64,000 bases of DNA from Membranipora membranacea (lineage: Eukaryota; Bryozoa; Gymnolaemata; Cheilostomatida; Membraniporidae): positions 5,954,001 through 6,018,000 of the forward strand of contig OU612068.1 in assembly GCA_914767715.1 (NCBI GenBank), given 5' to 3'. Below are positions 24,402-38,122 of this stretch, piece after piece (within the stretch, counting starts at the first letter, position 1; each line of letters begins with the position of its first letter). The translations under genes were made by a program, and so were the position numbers. The notes beneath the pieces are model-generated. The model did no database searches, was not told where the DNA came from, and saw only the letters and a list, made by a program, of their open reading frames with translations.

Positions 24402-27400
24402 ATGCTCGGATATCGTGCAAGAACGTCTTTAATGACATTATTGACTGTTGTAGTTATATTCGTTATCTTTACATTTTACTACAATGCACAATCAAATACA
24501 ACGCGACCTTCTATAACCAGAAGTATAATATCGCCATCCACTCATGAACACTTTTTTGAGAGAAATATAGAACACTACAAACCTGAGGATGTACTGCTGC
24601 CGTATGTGGGCCACGCTGCCGACACAATCCACGTCATATGGTGCGGCAGGAAGTGGTTTGAGTTCAAACATTACTTATCGCTGCTCAGTATCATGAAAAA
24701 GCAGCAGCCAAATAAACTAATCATCCATTACTGGAAAGATCAAACTATACTCCGAGACCGTAATGATTATAACTTGTGGTACTGGGAGCTCAAGGACGAA
24801 TATTACAACATCATACTGAGCCCACTAGGCGACACAGCTCCAGACTGTACCAACGACGGAATCATGATGGGTCATGTCTTCAACGTGCTCAAAAATAACG
24901 GCGGAATTTACATTAACGACACTTTAGTGCTGAATCATCACCTTCACCACCTGCGTAAGAATGCGCTGTCGGCAGCAGTAGTAGATAAGGATAAGGGTTT
25001 GGTGTACAGTAACCTGGCCTTCCTTGTAGCTAAAACAGGAGAACTGACTGCTGAGAAAATACAAACTTTACAGACCAGTGGTGATCTCATTCAATGTTCT
25101 ACTAGTGGTATGTAAACGATGGGATTATCCATAGACTTTGCTACAATAATGTTTTGGGATTATCTTATTTAATGCATGTTGTCTTTTTTCTGAAACCAAA
25201 TTAAAGCTGCAACTGCTATCATTCCCAGAAAAGAGATTCAAGTGATTGTGTTGGAGCCTTCCTTCTTCCCCTCAAATGGATAATACTGTCTTACTGCCTA
25301 ACTGGGGAGTGTGTATGACACCTCAGACATGTTACATAATTGTTGATATTCAACTTGAGATAATAATAGGGCTTAGCTAGAACCCTAAACTATTACCTCT
25401 CAAAACAATATGGTAATGCCCTAACCCTAACCTAAGGTGGGGAAGGGTGGTTGATAAGGAGATGCAAATACCATCAGTCCCTCCACAGTTTGCGGACTCT
25501 AATGCCCGATGTTAATACAAGAATCATCTCTGTATTCAGATGCATATGAGAAGATGGGGAGCCTTCCTGATGTTACTCCTGCTTGTGTCTCCATACAGAG
25601 GAATATTATACCAGAGAAGATAATGACAGCTCCAGACGGTCTCAGTCTACTCGTCAGGTACGCCTGTGACTAAATTCTTCTATGTTACTATGTTCTATAT
25701 TACATCATTTTCTCATATTTTAACTGTGCATGTCTTATTGTTTGATTCTCTACATATCTACAAGACTACATAAGCAAGAGACTCTTCAAACAGTTGACTT
25801 TTTTTGGTAGTTGCGATGGCTGTGCGTCACCTGTCGATCGCTCTGTAACCACTGTTTTGTCACTAAATTTTGGCCAACGAACTAGAAACAGTTCATCAGC
25901 CTGGCTTTAAAATATATTCCCAAGCCTAATCAAAGCGCATCTATACATGGATTGGCTCTATATGCAGGCACATTACAAGCAAACTTGATATATCTATAAT
26001 ATTATTCTTCTCGATATTCAGATCGCTGTACTATGGCTCTACACAGCCTGCAGTACCTCACTGGTCTATGGATAATCCCATACCTAATATTGGTCACATG
26101 GTATTACTTGGAGGTCATGAGATGGACATGTTATCCTACCTCTCTATAAGAAGTATGATACATTGTGTGGGTGCTGAGGCTATGTATGTATACATAGACC
26201 GAGAACCAACAGGTAAGCTGATTGCTCTTTTAAACAGCGTAACTAAATGATAAAGCTACTCATGGGCCCTGTCTATGGTTCAACCAAACATGAACCAGAT
26301 CTCCAACAAATTCCCACCAAATAATTGCTAGCACCTGCCACTCTGCGAGGGCACAAAATGTCTGTCTCTGCAGCAAAGGCCTCGAATTAATTCAGCCAGA
26401 GATCAGTACTTTGAAAGAATATGGAGTACAAACTCATCCATCATTTGGAAATACCTGAACTGCAATGTAACACTGCCTGTGATATCTCATAACCTGGAAC
26501 CTGGAGTTACCTTACTGTGACCCTGATGTCAAAACTGATTTCTACATTGACATTTCATCTTTTTCAGGTAAATGGTATGAAAAGCTGAAGAAAGAAGAGC
26601 CCAGAGCTGTCTTTGTCTATCATGAGTGGCCTGGAATGGTGTTTGGTAAGATCTGTCATCTCACAGGTTGCTCAGTATGATACACCACACAAAGTTGAGG
26701 CTGAGATTTGGGATATTTTCTGAAGTTGCCTTTTCTTTGACATAGTAGTTCTGAGAGAGGAAAATTTCTTTTCTATCATCAATAGATGCAGGGAGTTTGG
26801 GGTCCCAATGACAGAATATGATATACCAAGAAGCATTTTACACCTTGGGTAAACATATATCACATAATCATGCTTTGAAAACATGTATATGCCTGACGCC
26901 AGCTTATTGTTACAATGGTTTGGTAAAATAAGCTCAGAGCAAAAAACATTAATAGTATACTGGTTATCATGAATGTTACAAGAATGAATTGAAGAGTGTG
27001 GAAATATCGCACAGCACTACAGTTATACGCAATTCTACATATTAACAGGTCATAAATCTGATTAAAAATGTTCAGATACTATACATTGCAACGCTCAGCG
27101 TCAATGTGTGTGAGTGGTATTTATACATTATTTAATGCTCCAGTTCTTCTTTTACAGATCACCCAATGAGCGATGGTTCACATGCCAGTGATTTGATGAG
27201 GTTTGATTTAGTTTACAGATATGGAGGCATATATGTCGACTGGGATGCCATCATGTTGAAACCTCTCGGTGACCTTCGAGGTTACGGGTTTGTGACAGAC
27301 TTTGACTGGCCAGACTGGCACCCGCCGTATCCTGATGTGATCAACAATGGTGTTTCAGCTGGCAAGAAAGGTTAGAACTGTATTCATTGCTAACTTTATT

Positions 27401-28547
27401 TCAAAGTTTTGATTTAAGTGTGCCCACCTCTGATCATAGGAATTTAACTTAAGTCATATCAAACCCCATAAGGTACATGAATTGCTTCATACTCTTATCT
27501 ATCAGAGCTCCATTTGCTAAAAGTGTGGACAGGTTCTAAGTTTGCAGTTTTTGAAAACTTGCCATACATCTTACCCTTTTATATGAAGAGATTCTAAAAA
27601 ACCTATTAAATTGTAGTTTAAAAGTGCCGCCCTTTCTTTGTCAAAGTGGTCTAAATTGCCAAAAAATCTACAAGGGAATCCTATCGTGAAAAATTACTTG
27701 GAATTATGATGTTTTTTGATTTTCAGGATCAGAATTTTTACGCAAATCTCTAATGAAGTTTAAGAAGTATAACCCTACTGGTGACTGGTATTATATGGGT
27801 TTGATGATGCCTTATAAACTGTATGAGAAATATCCCGAGCTGGTTAAGATTGAGAGAAGGCTTCAGGTCATCTGCTTCAACTTCAAGTGTCATCCTACCT
27901 TCCTACCCGGCTACCATGATGAGAAAATAAACCATCTCAACGGGGCAAACTTTGATTGGAAGGAGGTAGGTTGTCAACTCTTGGGGATGATACTCAATGT
28001 TTGATATTAAAATCTTGTAGTGAATCTAGAAAAGGGTTATTGCCCTTCAGATTACTACGGTAAAATATGGCCATTCTACTATTTGGTAACGTTTGTCACT
28101 GCAAGCCTTATTTCAGAGCTTGGATCTGTACTTTGATGAGAAATAGTTAGATTGTTGATGTTGAATTTATCAAATTGGTATTATTCTACACAATTTGGAT
28201 CATAACTTCACTACGCAACTGCTTTCTTTTAATAATATGGAGCAATCAACTGATGACAGAGTAATATATGCTGGATTTTACTGAAACAATAGTTGTGGTC
28301 TCTTTATCAAGGGGCATACAACTCACACCATATTTTAAGTAAACGATTGATCCATTTCCATAATTATCGATTACTGTTTTATCCACAGGTTTACGCCTTC
28401 CACTGGACCAGACCCAGCCCACCAGAACTGCAGAACATGACTACACTATTGAATACTAAGGGTATGTTTGCTGAAGTCGGTAAATATGTACTGTCATGTG
28501 ATCGAGACACAACTGTCGCCAGGCTCAAAAAGGAGGGACAACTCTAA
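24402..28547 (+). CDS. Type II membrane protein with two tandem DXD-type glycosyltransferase-like domains
   Basis: Predicted Golgi glycosyltransferase. Seven exons, phases consistent: 24402-25107, 25540-25657, 26022-26212, 26568-26645, 27158-27370, 27727-27965, 28389-28547 (567 residues). A short cytosolic N-terminus is followed by a signal anchor at residues about 10-27, then lumenal sequence. The second domain (about 290-567) carries the DXD sugar-binding hallmark ASDLMRFDLVYRYGG followed by IYVDWD (DWD at 392-394), as in the glycosyltransferase sugar-binding DXD family (GT32-like). The first domain (about 70-270) has a parallel core (DTIHVIWCGRKW; NNGGIYINDT at 165-174) in which the DXD position reads N-D-T, so metal/nucleotide-sugar binding is probably lost. 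Donor and acceptor are unknown. The first ATG in frame is used as start. Confidence 0.85.
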
Positions 28548-29040
28548 ACCATTCCGTATTTCATATGCCAGTAAGAGAATTACCTTTTTTAATGATCTGA
28601 TTTTCAAATCTCTTTACATTCAAAGATCTGATACTGATTTACAAAGCAACATAATTTTCATAGTGCTGTTTTGAGCATAACTGTATAAAATTTTCTACCC
28701 TTGCAATTTACATTCCCGCAACTTTCCAATATCTTTTATGTATGTAGTTTGTTTATACGACTTTATTTATATGATAATCGGATATTGCTATATTTAATCA
28801 GATTGGTCGGAAGTTAGCATCTCTGCATTATATCAGCTATTATTGGCTATTTTGCCAGATAGTTGGATTCTACATCATGTTAAATCTCATGCACTTTACA
28901 TTCCCTAATGTGATCATTTCTAAATCTCCACACTCGAACAAGTATCATATATATAATAGATATCCGACAACTGTGTTTTGTTTGTTATGGGTCTACATGG
29001 AATATTTTGATGGCTTTACAGTACGGAATGTCTAAGAAGT

Positions 29041-29046
29041 AATAAA
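29041..29046 (+). terminator. Poly(A) signal of the glycosyltransferase gene
   Basis: AATAAA about 495 bp after the stop codon at 28545-28547, and about 390 bp before the poly(A) signal of the convergent RASSF gene. Confidence 0.5.
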
Positions 29047-29433
29047 ATTACTGGTGTTTTAAAAATGCAACACTACATCTTGTCATTTGTTGCCTTCGCT
29101 CATGCTTACTTCTCGATGGATAAGTGCAGTTAATAGCCAAACATCTGAGAGAGTTAACTTGGATTAACTACCTTATCTCTTAAATCATGTTTGAGACATG
29201 GTATTCTACTTTCTGTTACACAACATTACCAGCTGTAAAGTTCAGAGTATTCGCTTGTTTATGGAAATTCAGCTCCTTCCTTGTAATTGTAAATTTAACA
29301 GCGTCCGATGCGTGGGTAGGTTATAAGACATGGCTATAAGTACATTGCCCGAGGGTAAATACTTTGATGGCTCTGAGTAAACATTACAATGTGTTGCCAT
29401 TAGGCTGTGATGAGTTTCTAATTAGCAATGTTA

Positions 29434-29439
29434 TTTATT
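29434..29439 (-). terminator. Poly(A) signal of the RASSF gene
   Basis: TTTATT on the + strand (AATAAA on the minus strand), about 295 bp downstream of the RASSF stop codon. Confidence 0.45.
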
Positions 29440-29732
29440 TCTGATGAGGCTCAGAGCATTGAGCAAAATGAGTTTCTAAATGCATATAGCCAGCTATAGC
29501 ATTTACAGTTGAAGAATTGCTATTTTAATAGTATTGTAGGTTAACAAATGAGAACATTACACAAAAGTATGCTCTGTTTGGCTGAAACATTTTGACATGG
29601 ATATCAAACTAGCTATAAATAAATCACCTAAATTTACGTCATATACATATCGTGTAGATATAGCTAAATTGAGCACATAAAACTATTGCATAGAGCTTCT
29701 TATAGTGAGAAAACTTTAAATCAAATATTATA

Positions 29733-32700
29733 CTACGTTTTGTTGTCCTCCGGATCAAGTTCTGTTAGTTGTTCCTCGACGTTGCGCTTATACACAATGT
29801 ATTTGTTACGAATTGTCTCCACCTGATTCTGATGTTCTAGTTGAAGCATCGACAAGAAGTTACTTAATTCTGGCAAACTGAACGCCTCCCACTGGAAAAA
29901 AGAATAATGATACTAAAAGGCGGAGAGTGAGAAAGTTGATCCGAAGAATTAGTAAGAGAAATATATTCAAAATAATCAAATTTAAATGCGACGTTGTTTG
30001 ACCAGATGCATCCCATTACACTCTTCACATTTTTTACCTTTCTTTGACCTTCATCATGAACCAAAGGTGTTAGAGACTAGTATTTGTTGTTGCTTATCAG
30101 ACGAAGCTAATTAAAACCTGCATCTATATCAGGGTTAAGCCCCTGGCAGGAAATTCATAGCTTGAAAATTTGTTGAGTTGTCTCTCTTTCCTTCACTTTT
30201 AAAAACTTTCATCTTTTAAAACATTCCGGCATATTGATAAAAATAATACTGATTAACAGGAAACTAACCATGATTTCTGTATTATGGCTCTCCCTGAGAA
30301 CAAATCTCTTCTTTTCCTGAGATTCTGTTTTCCAGCGAAGGAAGTTTAATAATGGTTTCTCCAATCCTGCAATCTTTCTTAGTTTTACTGCAAAACGTAA
30401 GATACAAAAACCGTTATCACAGAAAAGACAATATAATAATAAACACTTTTACTACTGGCGTCATTCTGTGTAGATGTATCGACAGCGGTTGTCAAACTAG
30501 GTAATATAATATCGACTGTCGGGACATATAAGTGAAAAAATTCTGATGACAAAGTTTGCGTAGTTTGCATGAATAGCGGTAGATAAATGGGATTTTGATC
30601 AATTATAACTGGAGAAAACTCTGTTACTGAGCACACTGACATCGAGACTACACTATTATCATGTGTATCTCTGATCGCCGTTAGAGTCAATTTAGTAAGA
30701 GAACCTAAGATGTACTTGCTCCTAATTAGTAAAATTGAACTCGGGTCGTCACACCGAATTGTGATAGTACTCATGCTAAGTGAATTAGTTCACTCTCTAG
30801 TCTCTATGGATCAGAGGTATACATGAAATTGGTATTTTTATCATGTCATCAGTGTGGCTACTGGTAACCTACCTTCACAGTCATCTTCCAGTGTCTGCTC
30901 AAATAATGAGAAACATTTCAAGTTATTTTTAATACTGAATTTATCCAACAACTGTTGAACAACCTCATCTGTACTGTCCTCACTACAATAAGAATGAAAA
31001 CAAGCAATAGTTTGTATTCAGTGCCTTTCTACTTACTTACTTTCTGCAAGGTTTGTCAGTAGACAAGACTATCTACCCTGTACATATCATCATTGTGTCA
31101 TTTATACAACTGCAAATACCTTTAGTTACCCATATATGTTTTTTTTTTATCTTTGATCGTGTGATGCATTTTATGTTTCCGCTATGGTTATTTATAGATG
31201 TTCATTGAAAAGAAATGCCTGCAATTTTATGCAGCAGTTTCTTTATGTAGGGGTTTGTTTTTTACTGTTACTTCACCAACATACCATTAGAATACATTTA
31301 TATGGATCACAAGTGGCACTACCATACCTGGATATGTGAAGCTTGGTGATTGTATTTTCTGGTATTGTCGCCGAGGCTGTGATTTTTTCCTCCTCTGTTG
31401 ACGTTCTGGTAAATGAGTGAAGTATGGATGCTGGTCGAGTATTCAGTAACATGTCTACTGGCTGCTCTAGACACATACATATCTGTATGTCTCCTAGGAA
31501 TGTCTCTCCCTGCTGCTCCTATATATTACAATATAACATATTATGTTATAGCAATAGAGTTTATATTGAAAAGTTGTTAAATGACAGTAGTAAAGTTTTG
31601 AAAACGGGTAAACCTCACACTGTAGCTTTCTGCACAGATCCCAGATTATCAAAATTGAAATTTGCTATAATTAAGTATAATCATCGTAATGTCTCGGGAC
31701 ATACATAGTTCCCATACCTGTTACAAGAGGCAGCCTAGTTTTAGTGCTTAAACTCTGACTGGGATTGCCGAAAGTGGCATACCATTATCAGCAATTCCAA
31801 CATGTTCGAGCACGTAAACTAGCGGTAGCCCATTTTACATGTATAGCCTATATTAGAGTTGCCTTACCTCTGTCATCTTGCTGTGCCTGTTACTGTCATT
31901 GTATTTCCTGATTCTTTCTCTAATTTCCACAGAGGAAAGCGTGAATCCAGTCTTAGTTGTGTCCCCTGACCCACTATATCCTGAGTCAGCGTCATCCTAG
32001 AAAAAAAAAATTGCACTCAGTTAGCCTCCTAGATCGTCTATAAGTGTTTAAGAGAGTTTTGGCTTCTTGATCCCTTTTTTTATTTCTTCTCTATGATAAT
32101 GAATATTGGATGTTTGTGTCATTTTATACTGCTGTTAGCTTTGACATGTAACTGGTTGAGTTATTTCTATGTGTCTTTGCAGCTTGATGTGGTATCAGGG
32201 CTGTAGACAAACTGTTAGAAACAACAATGTGTGAAAATTTGGCAAGACGACTTTAGCGAGATGAAAGATAGAAATGCTTTGTGCCTTAAGCCTTTACATG
32301 CAGGGTGCGGTTGATAAACTATCACCGGTTTTGGCAGCCTACGTGTTATGTACATGCACTTACACCGGATGCATGTTTGCCATGATCTAACCCATCACTA
32401 AACCTTTGAATTGTCTCCCTCGCCTCACCAACTATTCTATTAGGTCTCAGCGCGTCCTGGAAATAAAGTGCAACATGCAGGGTTTGAGGATTGTGACATT
32501 TAAGCTAGAATACCACCTCCACCATAGGACTCAAAGTTGCCCTCCTCTTTGCCCACAATTCTCATATCAAGTATCCAGTTTTTTTGTTAACTCATTTTGT
32601 ACAATATCCAATACTTTGTACTGAGTGAAAAAAATTTCCAATGAGATGACTTTGGTTGCGATGCGAATAAAAGTATATATATATGAAGGGTAAGACACAG

Positions 32701-34832
32701 GTTATATTATAGTACTCAATAGTATGTCAATCAGTAGGGTGATGTCAGTTTTGAGATAAGATTTACACATAGCCTAACATAGGTTTACTGGAATACCCTC
32801 ATCTGCAAAACTACTGGGGTATGAGCAAAAACCAGATGAAGAGGTTGCACTCAGGACCCTCAGCATTCTATCCCCAAAAAAATTGAGAAATACATGCATT
32901 CCTGAAACCTAGCAACTAATTCTACTAAGAGGTAAAGGTGCAGAAAGACATGACATAGCACTTCACTCACGGTCTGTAAGCTGCTTGTTAGTGACGGGTA
33001 AAAACCACATGCTGGAGGTACCCACCTTACTCACCAGATTCCTCAGAACCTTATCTAACACCCACTTAGCTCTTGTCACAGTGGGCAGTGCTCTATCGCC
33101 TGTTTGTGACGGTACGTTATGCCCATTTGATGAGGAGTTAGTTGCTCTTGGAGATGTTGGACCAGAAGGTGGTAATGACCTCTCTCTGCTGTATGACCTT
33201 GGGGTAGAACCTTCACGTCTTGTGTTGATGCTTGATGTGAATATACCAGGAGATGATTCTCTTATCAGGGGCTGGGGATGGCTAGATTGTCTGTAATGGG
33301 GACTCGTTGGGCCTAAGGCCTGTCGCTGTCGTGCTGTCAAGTCATCAGATGCGTGGCGTCGTGATGAATAATGACTATAGTCTGACAATAAACAAATAGG
33401 CATCACATTACAGATATGGTTTCAGTACAATTTTATGAGTTGATTGATTCAGGGTCAGTGTAAATGAGTTCAAACTGGGCATTAGCCTTTAGATCTCGTT
33501 TGGGTTATTTTCATTGCTTTCATTTGTGCATCCATGAGCCGCAATATCTGGCCACAATGTGCTCGGATTCATGAGGCTGACTTTCAACTGGCTGTTTGAG
33601 ATGATGATTATTTCTGAATAATAGATATCTAAGAATTGGCTGATTTGGCAAAGCCTCACAGTATAAGGGCTGATTCATGTCTAATCGTAAACTTGTACTC
33701 TAACTGATACAAATCATGCAACCGAAACGATAAAACAATAGTAGCCTCGATCAGGACTCAATCAGGACTTGATCAAAGATATTGTGTTTTGATTGCGGGC
33801 CAATATGTTTGTAAACATTGAGATTCCTATCTAAGTCAGAGACTTAGTGATTTCTGAAGATATAAAGAAGGTGTAAAATTTCACCAGCGTATGGCCAGTG
33901 ATTCAATCGGTCAAAATATATCAGATGAGAGACTGATTATGAAATTCATGATTTCATGACTAAGAGCTGTTATTTCCAGCTCCTCATAGGTAATCCTCAT
34001 TACAAGACAAACAAAAAACAACAACAACAAACAATAACCTGAGACTATAGATATATATCCATAGACTCTGCAATAACTTTATTAGAATGATCACTTTTGC
34101 TCAATTTTTCAGGACTTTCTACCTACTTGAAATTTGCTAGCAAGCCAAAATTGTAATAGAAACATGAGGTATAAGTCAAAGCAGCTCACCTCTTATCTGA
34201 TGTGCTGTATGGTCTGGAAGGTTAGATGATGTCCTAATCATTGTAGGCTTCGATGGTCCCTGTCTACTGAACTCCGACGTCAGTCTGTCAAACTCCTTCT
34301 CGAATGAACCAAAAAAGTTGTCATTATGTTGAGTTATCCTTGACATTGATGGTGAAGGAGATCTGGTGGTGCGACTCCCTAAACTTGATTGTTGCATGCT
34401 GGGCTGGATCACCCTGTTTGAGTTATAATCCTGCCGTGCGGCATGTGACAGGGGCACAGCTTTCATAGGTCCCTTTACGTGGGCTATAGGTATAGTCACC
34501 TGCTGGGCACCTGCTGTGTTCACCATGACAGGCGAAGAGGTCATGTGACGTATCTGAACAGGGAGTGGAGTTGCTACCCCTGACCGTACTGTCTCAGCTG
34601 ATACTTGATTTGTAGGTGATAGCGGAGTATCTGTGTATTGGTGTACAGAGACACGGGGTGGGTTATCTTCTCCCACAACTCTACCTCCGTGTACTCTTAT
34701 CCTTATGACATTACTACCATTGCCAGATCGCTGATATGCATGAGATACCATAGGTTGTACAGTGTTCTTCTCCCTTTGTATGAGCACTCGAGGGTACCTT
34801 GGCAGAGATGCATTGTACCAGTCGTCATCCAT
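29733..34832 (-). CDS. RASSF: RASSF family protein (RA and SARAH domains)
   Basis: Classical RASSF scaffold: the RA domain binds Ras-like GTPases and the SARAH coiled coil pairs with MST/Hippo kinases (family knowledge). Seven coding exons on the minus strand: 34832-34190, 33381-33035, 31996-31868, 31518-31328, 30982-30873, 30387-30269, 29891-29733 (565 residues, phases consistent). Residues 1-330 are low-complexity, Ser/Pro/Arg-rich and look disordered. LSSVEIRERIRKYN precedes the RA domain (about 378-510: FLGDIQICVCLEQPV ... KLRKIAGLEKPLLNFLRW ... KKRFVLRES). SARAH follows at about 517-555 (LPELSNFLSMLQLEHQNQVE). No C1 zinc finger is present, unlike RASSF1/5; closest in architecture to RASSF2/4/6 but with a much longer N-terminus. 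An acceptor near 34926 implies upstream 5'UTR exons. Confidence 0.9.
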
Positions 34833-34926
34833 TGTGTATATCCAAGAGCAGTCTAGTAGTCAGAGCAGTCTCGTAGCGTATCTAATCTAGTAATCCGATA
34901 TGATGCTACTGTGTGAGGGCCAGTAG

Positions 34927-36503
34927 CTGAAATGATAAACGAAAACGAAATAGTTTCCCAAGCCTGGATAGACAAGGTTATTTCTTGTCTCGAAAATAAA
35001 GCACTGCCAGGCAGCAGCCTCCCAAATCACTAATTTATGGATCAATTCTCAGCCGAAAACCAATATCACCTACCAATGAATGGTTCATAAAACAATTACA
35101 ACGTAATCAACTAAGGAATGATGGTGTTGTGATAGATGATTATTTCCTCAGCCAAAAATCAACTGCTGCCAAACTGTTGCACCCTATGCTCTTCAGCAGT
35201 TTAATCACTTAACGTATAATGTGGTTCTACAGCCTAAAACTTCATTAATTCATCTGTTAATGAGAGTTACGCAAACTGATTAATGCACAATAGCAGTATT
35301 AGCCTTATTGTACAACGGCATCAGGTGAGATCTCAAACACCCACTGCGTTATAATAATAATATACCTGTTACACGGTGTGCAAAACTATTATGGCTGGGT
35401 TAGCCTCCTGGGTTATGAAGCTCTGTAGTCCGTGGTTTCTGAGCCACTACATCAATTGTGTATGTAGCTAGACAGTGAATGAATTTGTATATATGTCCAC
35501 CTACCTTTTTATTTAATTCAGACTGAACAACTGTTGAGTGCGCTTCGTGTGGACGAGATAAGAAAGTTCCTCTTCAGTGAGATTCTTGTCAGCAGTGCGT
35601 AAGGTTATACGCAATGTCAGCAGGAATAGTTATGATGCAAACAGCCAATAGTAAATATTGCCTATAAATAAACAGATGTACTTACAGCAAAACAAAGTGC
35701 CAGCTCAGCTAATTCTGCATATCACCATGAAACTAGACAGCCTAACTGTTGGCGAGCTATAGAATCAAAGATGGATCAGATATTGATCAGTAAAAAATGA
35801 TGCTGGTAGGTTAACTTCAAGTTGCAGAGAAGAAAACTAATGTTTATCAAGCAATCATCATCTTCTGCTAACCATCTCGGCTGACACTACGCTGCTATGA
35901 TATGAAAGAGCAACTAAATTGATGCAACTTTTAGACATGAGCAAGTGGAATGCACAACTGAATAAGCTTGGTGCATATTTTAATCGGTAATTGCTACAGA
36001 ATGAAAATAGTAAATGAGCCATAAACAACCCATGGTAAAATTATACAGTCGGGCTTATCAGATCTATTGCTAGTTCAAAACCAGGATGGTGATACCAAGA
36101 TTCAAAACATATGAATGGATATCCAAGGCAATACCCAGATATAGATCGGAATGAAATTGTATCAACAACTTCTCTCAATGATGGTGACAGGTGATCGTGC
36201 TTAATTAATCACTGTGTCATGTGAGTGAGGATTGAGAATAGTATGTGACTGTGAGTGGTGTTTCCCTAATACGGTGAGGTTAGAAACTATTCACATTTTC
36301 ATCATCTGAGCATATAAAAGCGTAATGCATCGTATGTAACATTTTGTATACTACCAATCAATGAGTAAGTTAATGATCAAACTTACCTTGTCACACTGAC
36401 ATCAGCGACCTTTAGTATGCCTGCCAGTGATGAAGTGTGTATCCCACTGCTGCAATGATGAATTGACGCTGCCTGTGATTAACCCGAAATAACCTAGCTG
36501 TCA
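34927..36503. other. Upstream region of RASSF, probably 5'UTR introns
   Basis: No coding exon seen. Minus-strand donor-like sites at about 35505 (GTAGGT) and 36386 (GTAAGT) could belong to noncoding first exons of RASSF, which has a splice acceptor just before its start codon. This would put its promoter near the left edge of the tandem duplication. Confidence 0.3.
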
Positions 36504-37598
36504 AAATGTCATCACTCAAGAATGTCAAACATGAAAAAAGCAACAACCAGTATGACCTCGATTGCGGTGGGGTCAACCAAAAGTATTTGCGATAATGATA
36601 TCTGCATTTGAGAAATAAGAAAAACAACGCTTGGTATATGTACCACAAGAAAAGATCACTGAAATTTAAATTGGAAGAACTATAAAGTTTTCAATCAGAT
36701 ACATTTTGTTGACATGGAAAACAAATAAGTCTTAAATACCACTAAACTCTGTAACAGGGTTGAAGAACAGAATAATTGTATCACCGACAACGAGGTCTGA
36801 TTACAAACATTGTCCCTTCACTTTAAACTTCACAACATACTAACCTCATCAATGTCTCATCAATGTCCTGTAGCAATAAAAACATGCATACATTTCAGTG
36901 AATCACCCATGTGATACTTCCAGCCTATAGAGTTTCAGTTTTCCTGTTGTCTCTTTTGGAATATTTACACACTTAATGCTATCCAGTTCCACCACAATGA
37001 CTTTGAAACACTGCGGGTAATAAATAAAAACTTTTCAAGGCAAACATCAGATAACAGTGACAAGTTTGACATTTACAATGAGTTATCCAGTTCAATAAGT
37101 GTGAATTTTCGATTCTTTTCTCCAGCTCTCAAGCCGCTAGCCAGATTTGACATACCAAACAGAAAATTTTTTATTTCCTATCATTTCAATGCAACTTACC
37201 AGAATAGTTTCTTGAAGGAAACATTATAGCAATTATAATTTTAATCTTCTTTTAAGCAGAGATCCTTTTCGATCAGATATATAGTTGGTACAATGTACTA
37301 TCTACCATATCAACTCACATTCTCTGTCTGTATACTGAACTTTTATTGAAGTGAAGCCAGTGATGAGGTATGATTGAATGAAGATTATAAAAAATATAAA
37401 TTCCTTTGTCTCAATTATGTATCTATAAATCTTAAACACCAAGTAATACCATTAAAACAGGAAGTAATAACTTAGCATAAATCATGTTCTCTATTGAAGC
37501 TCTCAGGTGATTAAGGTCATAAAAACCAGCCACCCTCATTGAAATGGGTCATGCATTAAATTGTTTTAATTATGAAAACAGAAATTAAGTTTTTAATC

Positions 37599-37806
37599 TC
37601 ATTTTTTTAACAAATCATGCAGAGCCTGCATTCCAGGAGCTCGCTCTAAGATTTTTGCATGGCTGAAGCCTAAGTTCTCCGATTTTTCCTGGGTATTCGG
37701 GGGTAGTGCTAAATGATCCCTCAGCTGCCTTATTGCTATTGATTCTTTTTCTGCCTTGATGGTGATTTCATCATTGGTATCCTCCATATCATACGTTGAG
37801 GCATAC
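37599..37806 (-). CDS. Duplicated last coding exon of the YEN-motif gene (left copy)
   Basis: 208 bp, same length and phase as 41866-42073, with an intact TAG acceptor and a TGA stop. It encodes the same ending (SHAKILERAPGMQALHDLL). A downstream AATAAA (minus) at 37342-37347 is also conserved. It could be an alternative terminal exon of the gene to the right; no promoter or start codon is evident for it alone. Confidence 0.45.
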
Positions 37807-38000
37807 CTACGGAAAAATTGATAAAAGTCTGGGATTGAATCAGATATCGTGTGATGTCAGTTGATGTCAGTTATCAAATGTATCAATACAGAATGTCATA
37901 AGTGTACATCAGATGGGTTGTCAGGCCTTACTACAAAAAAATGACTGAGGAACCATAACAGCACACAGCACTTTACAAAAGTGTAGATGGCAACATGAAA

Positions 38001-38011
38001 TCAGGGAGGGT
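38001..38011. mobile_element. 11-bp CAGGGAGG insertion stub with duplicated flank
   Basis: TCAGGGAGGGT sits between two copies of ATGAAA (37995-38000 and 38012-38017). The paralogous site in the right copy (42245-42250) has one ATGAAA and no insert. The inserted bases match the left arm of the CAGGGAG palindromes, as if one arm had been lost. Confidence 0.5.
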
Positions 38012-38122
38012 ATGAAAGTGAAGTAAAAATCAAGCACTAGGGTTACCCTTTCATGTCAACTAAGAAGACAACTTTGGTTCTGTTCAATCATTACACCAGT
38101 ATTAGGTATTGTCTGGACTTAC

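Noticed and set aside
25419-25432. Telomere-like CCCTAACCCTAACC
   Set aside because: Only two units, inside an intron; too short to be an interstitial telomere tract.
26790-26807. CAGGGAGTTTGGGG start like the CAGGGAG elements
   Set aside because: No right arm and no convincing duplicated flank.
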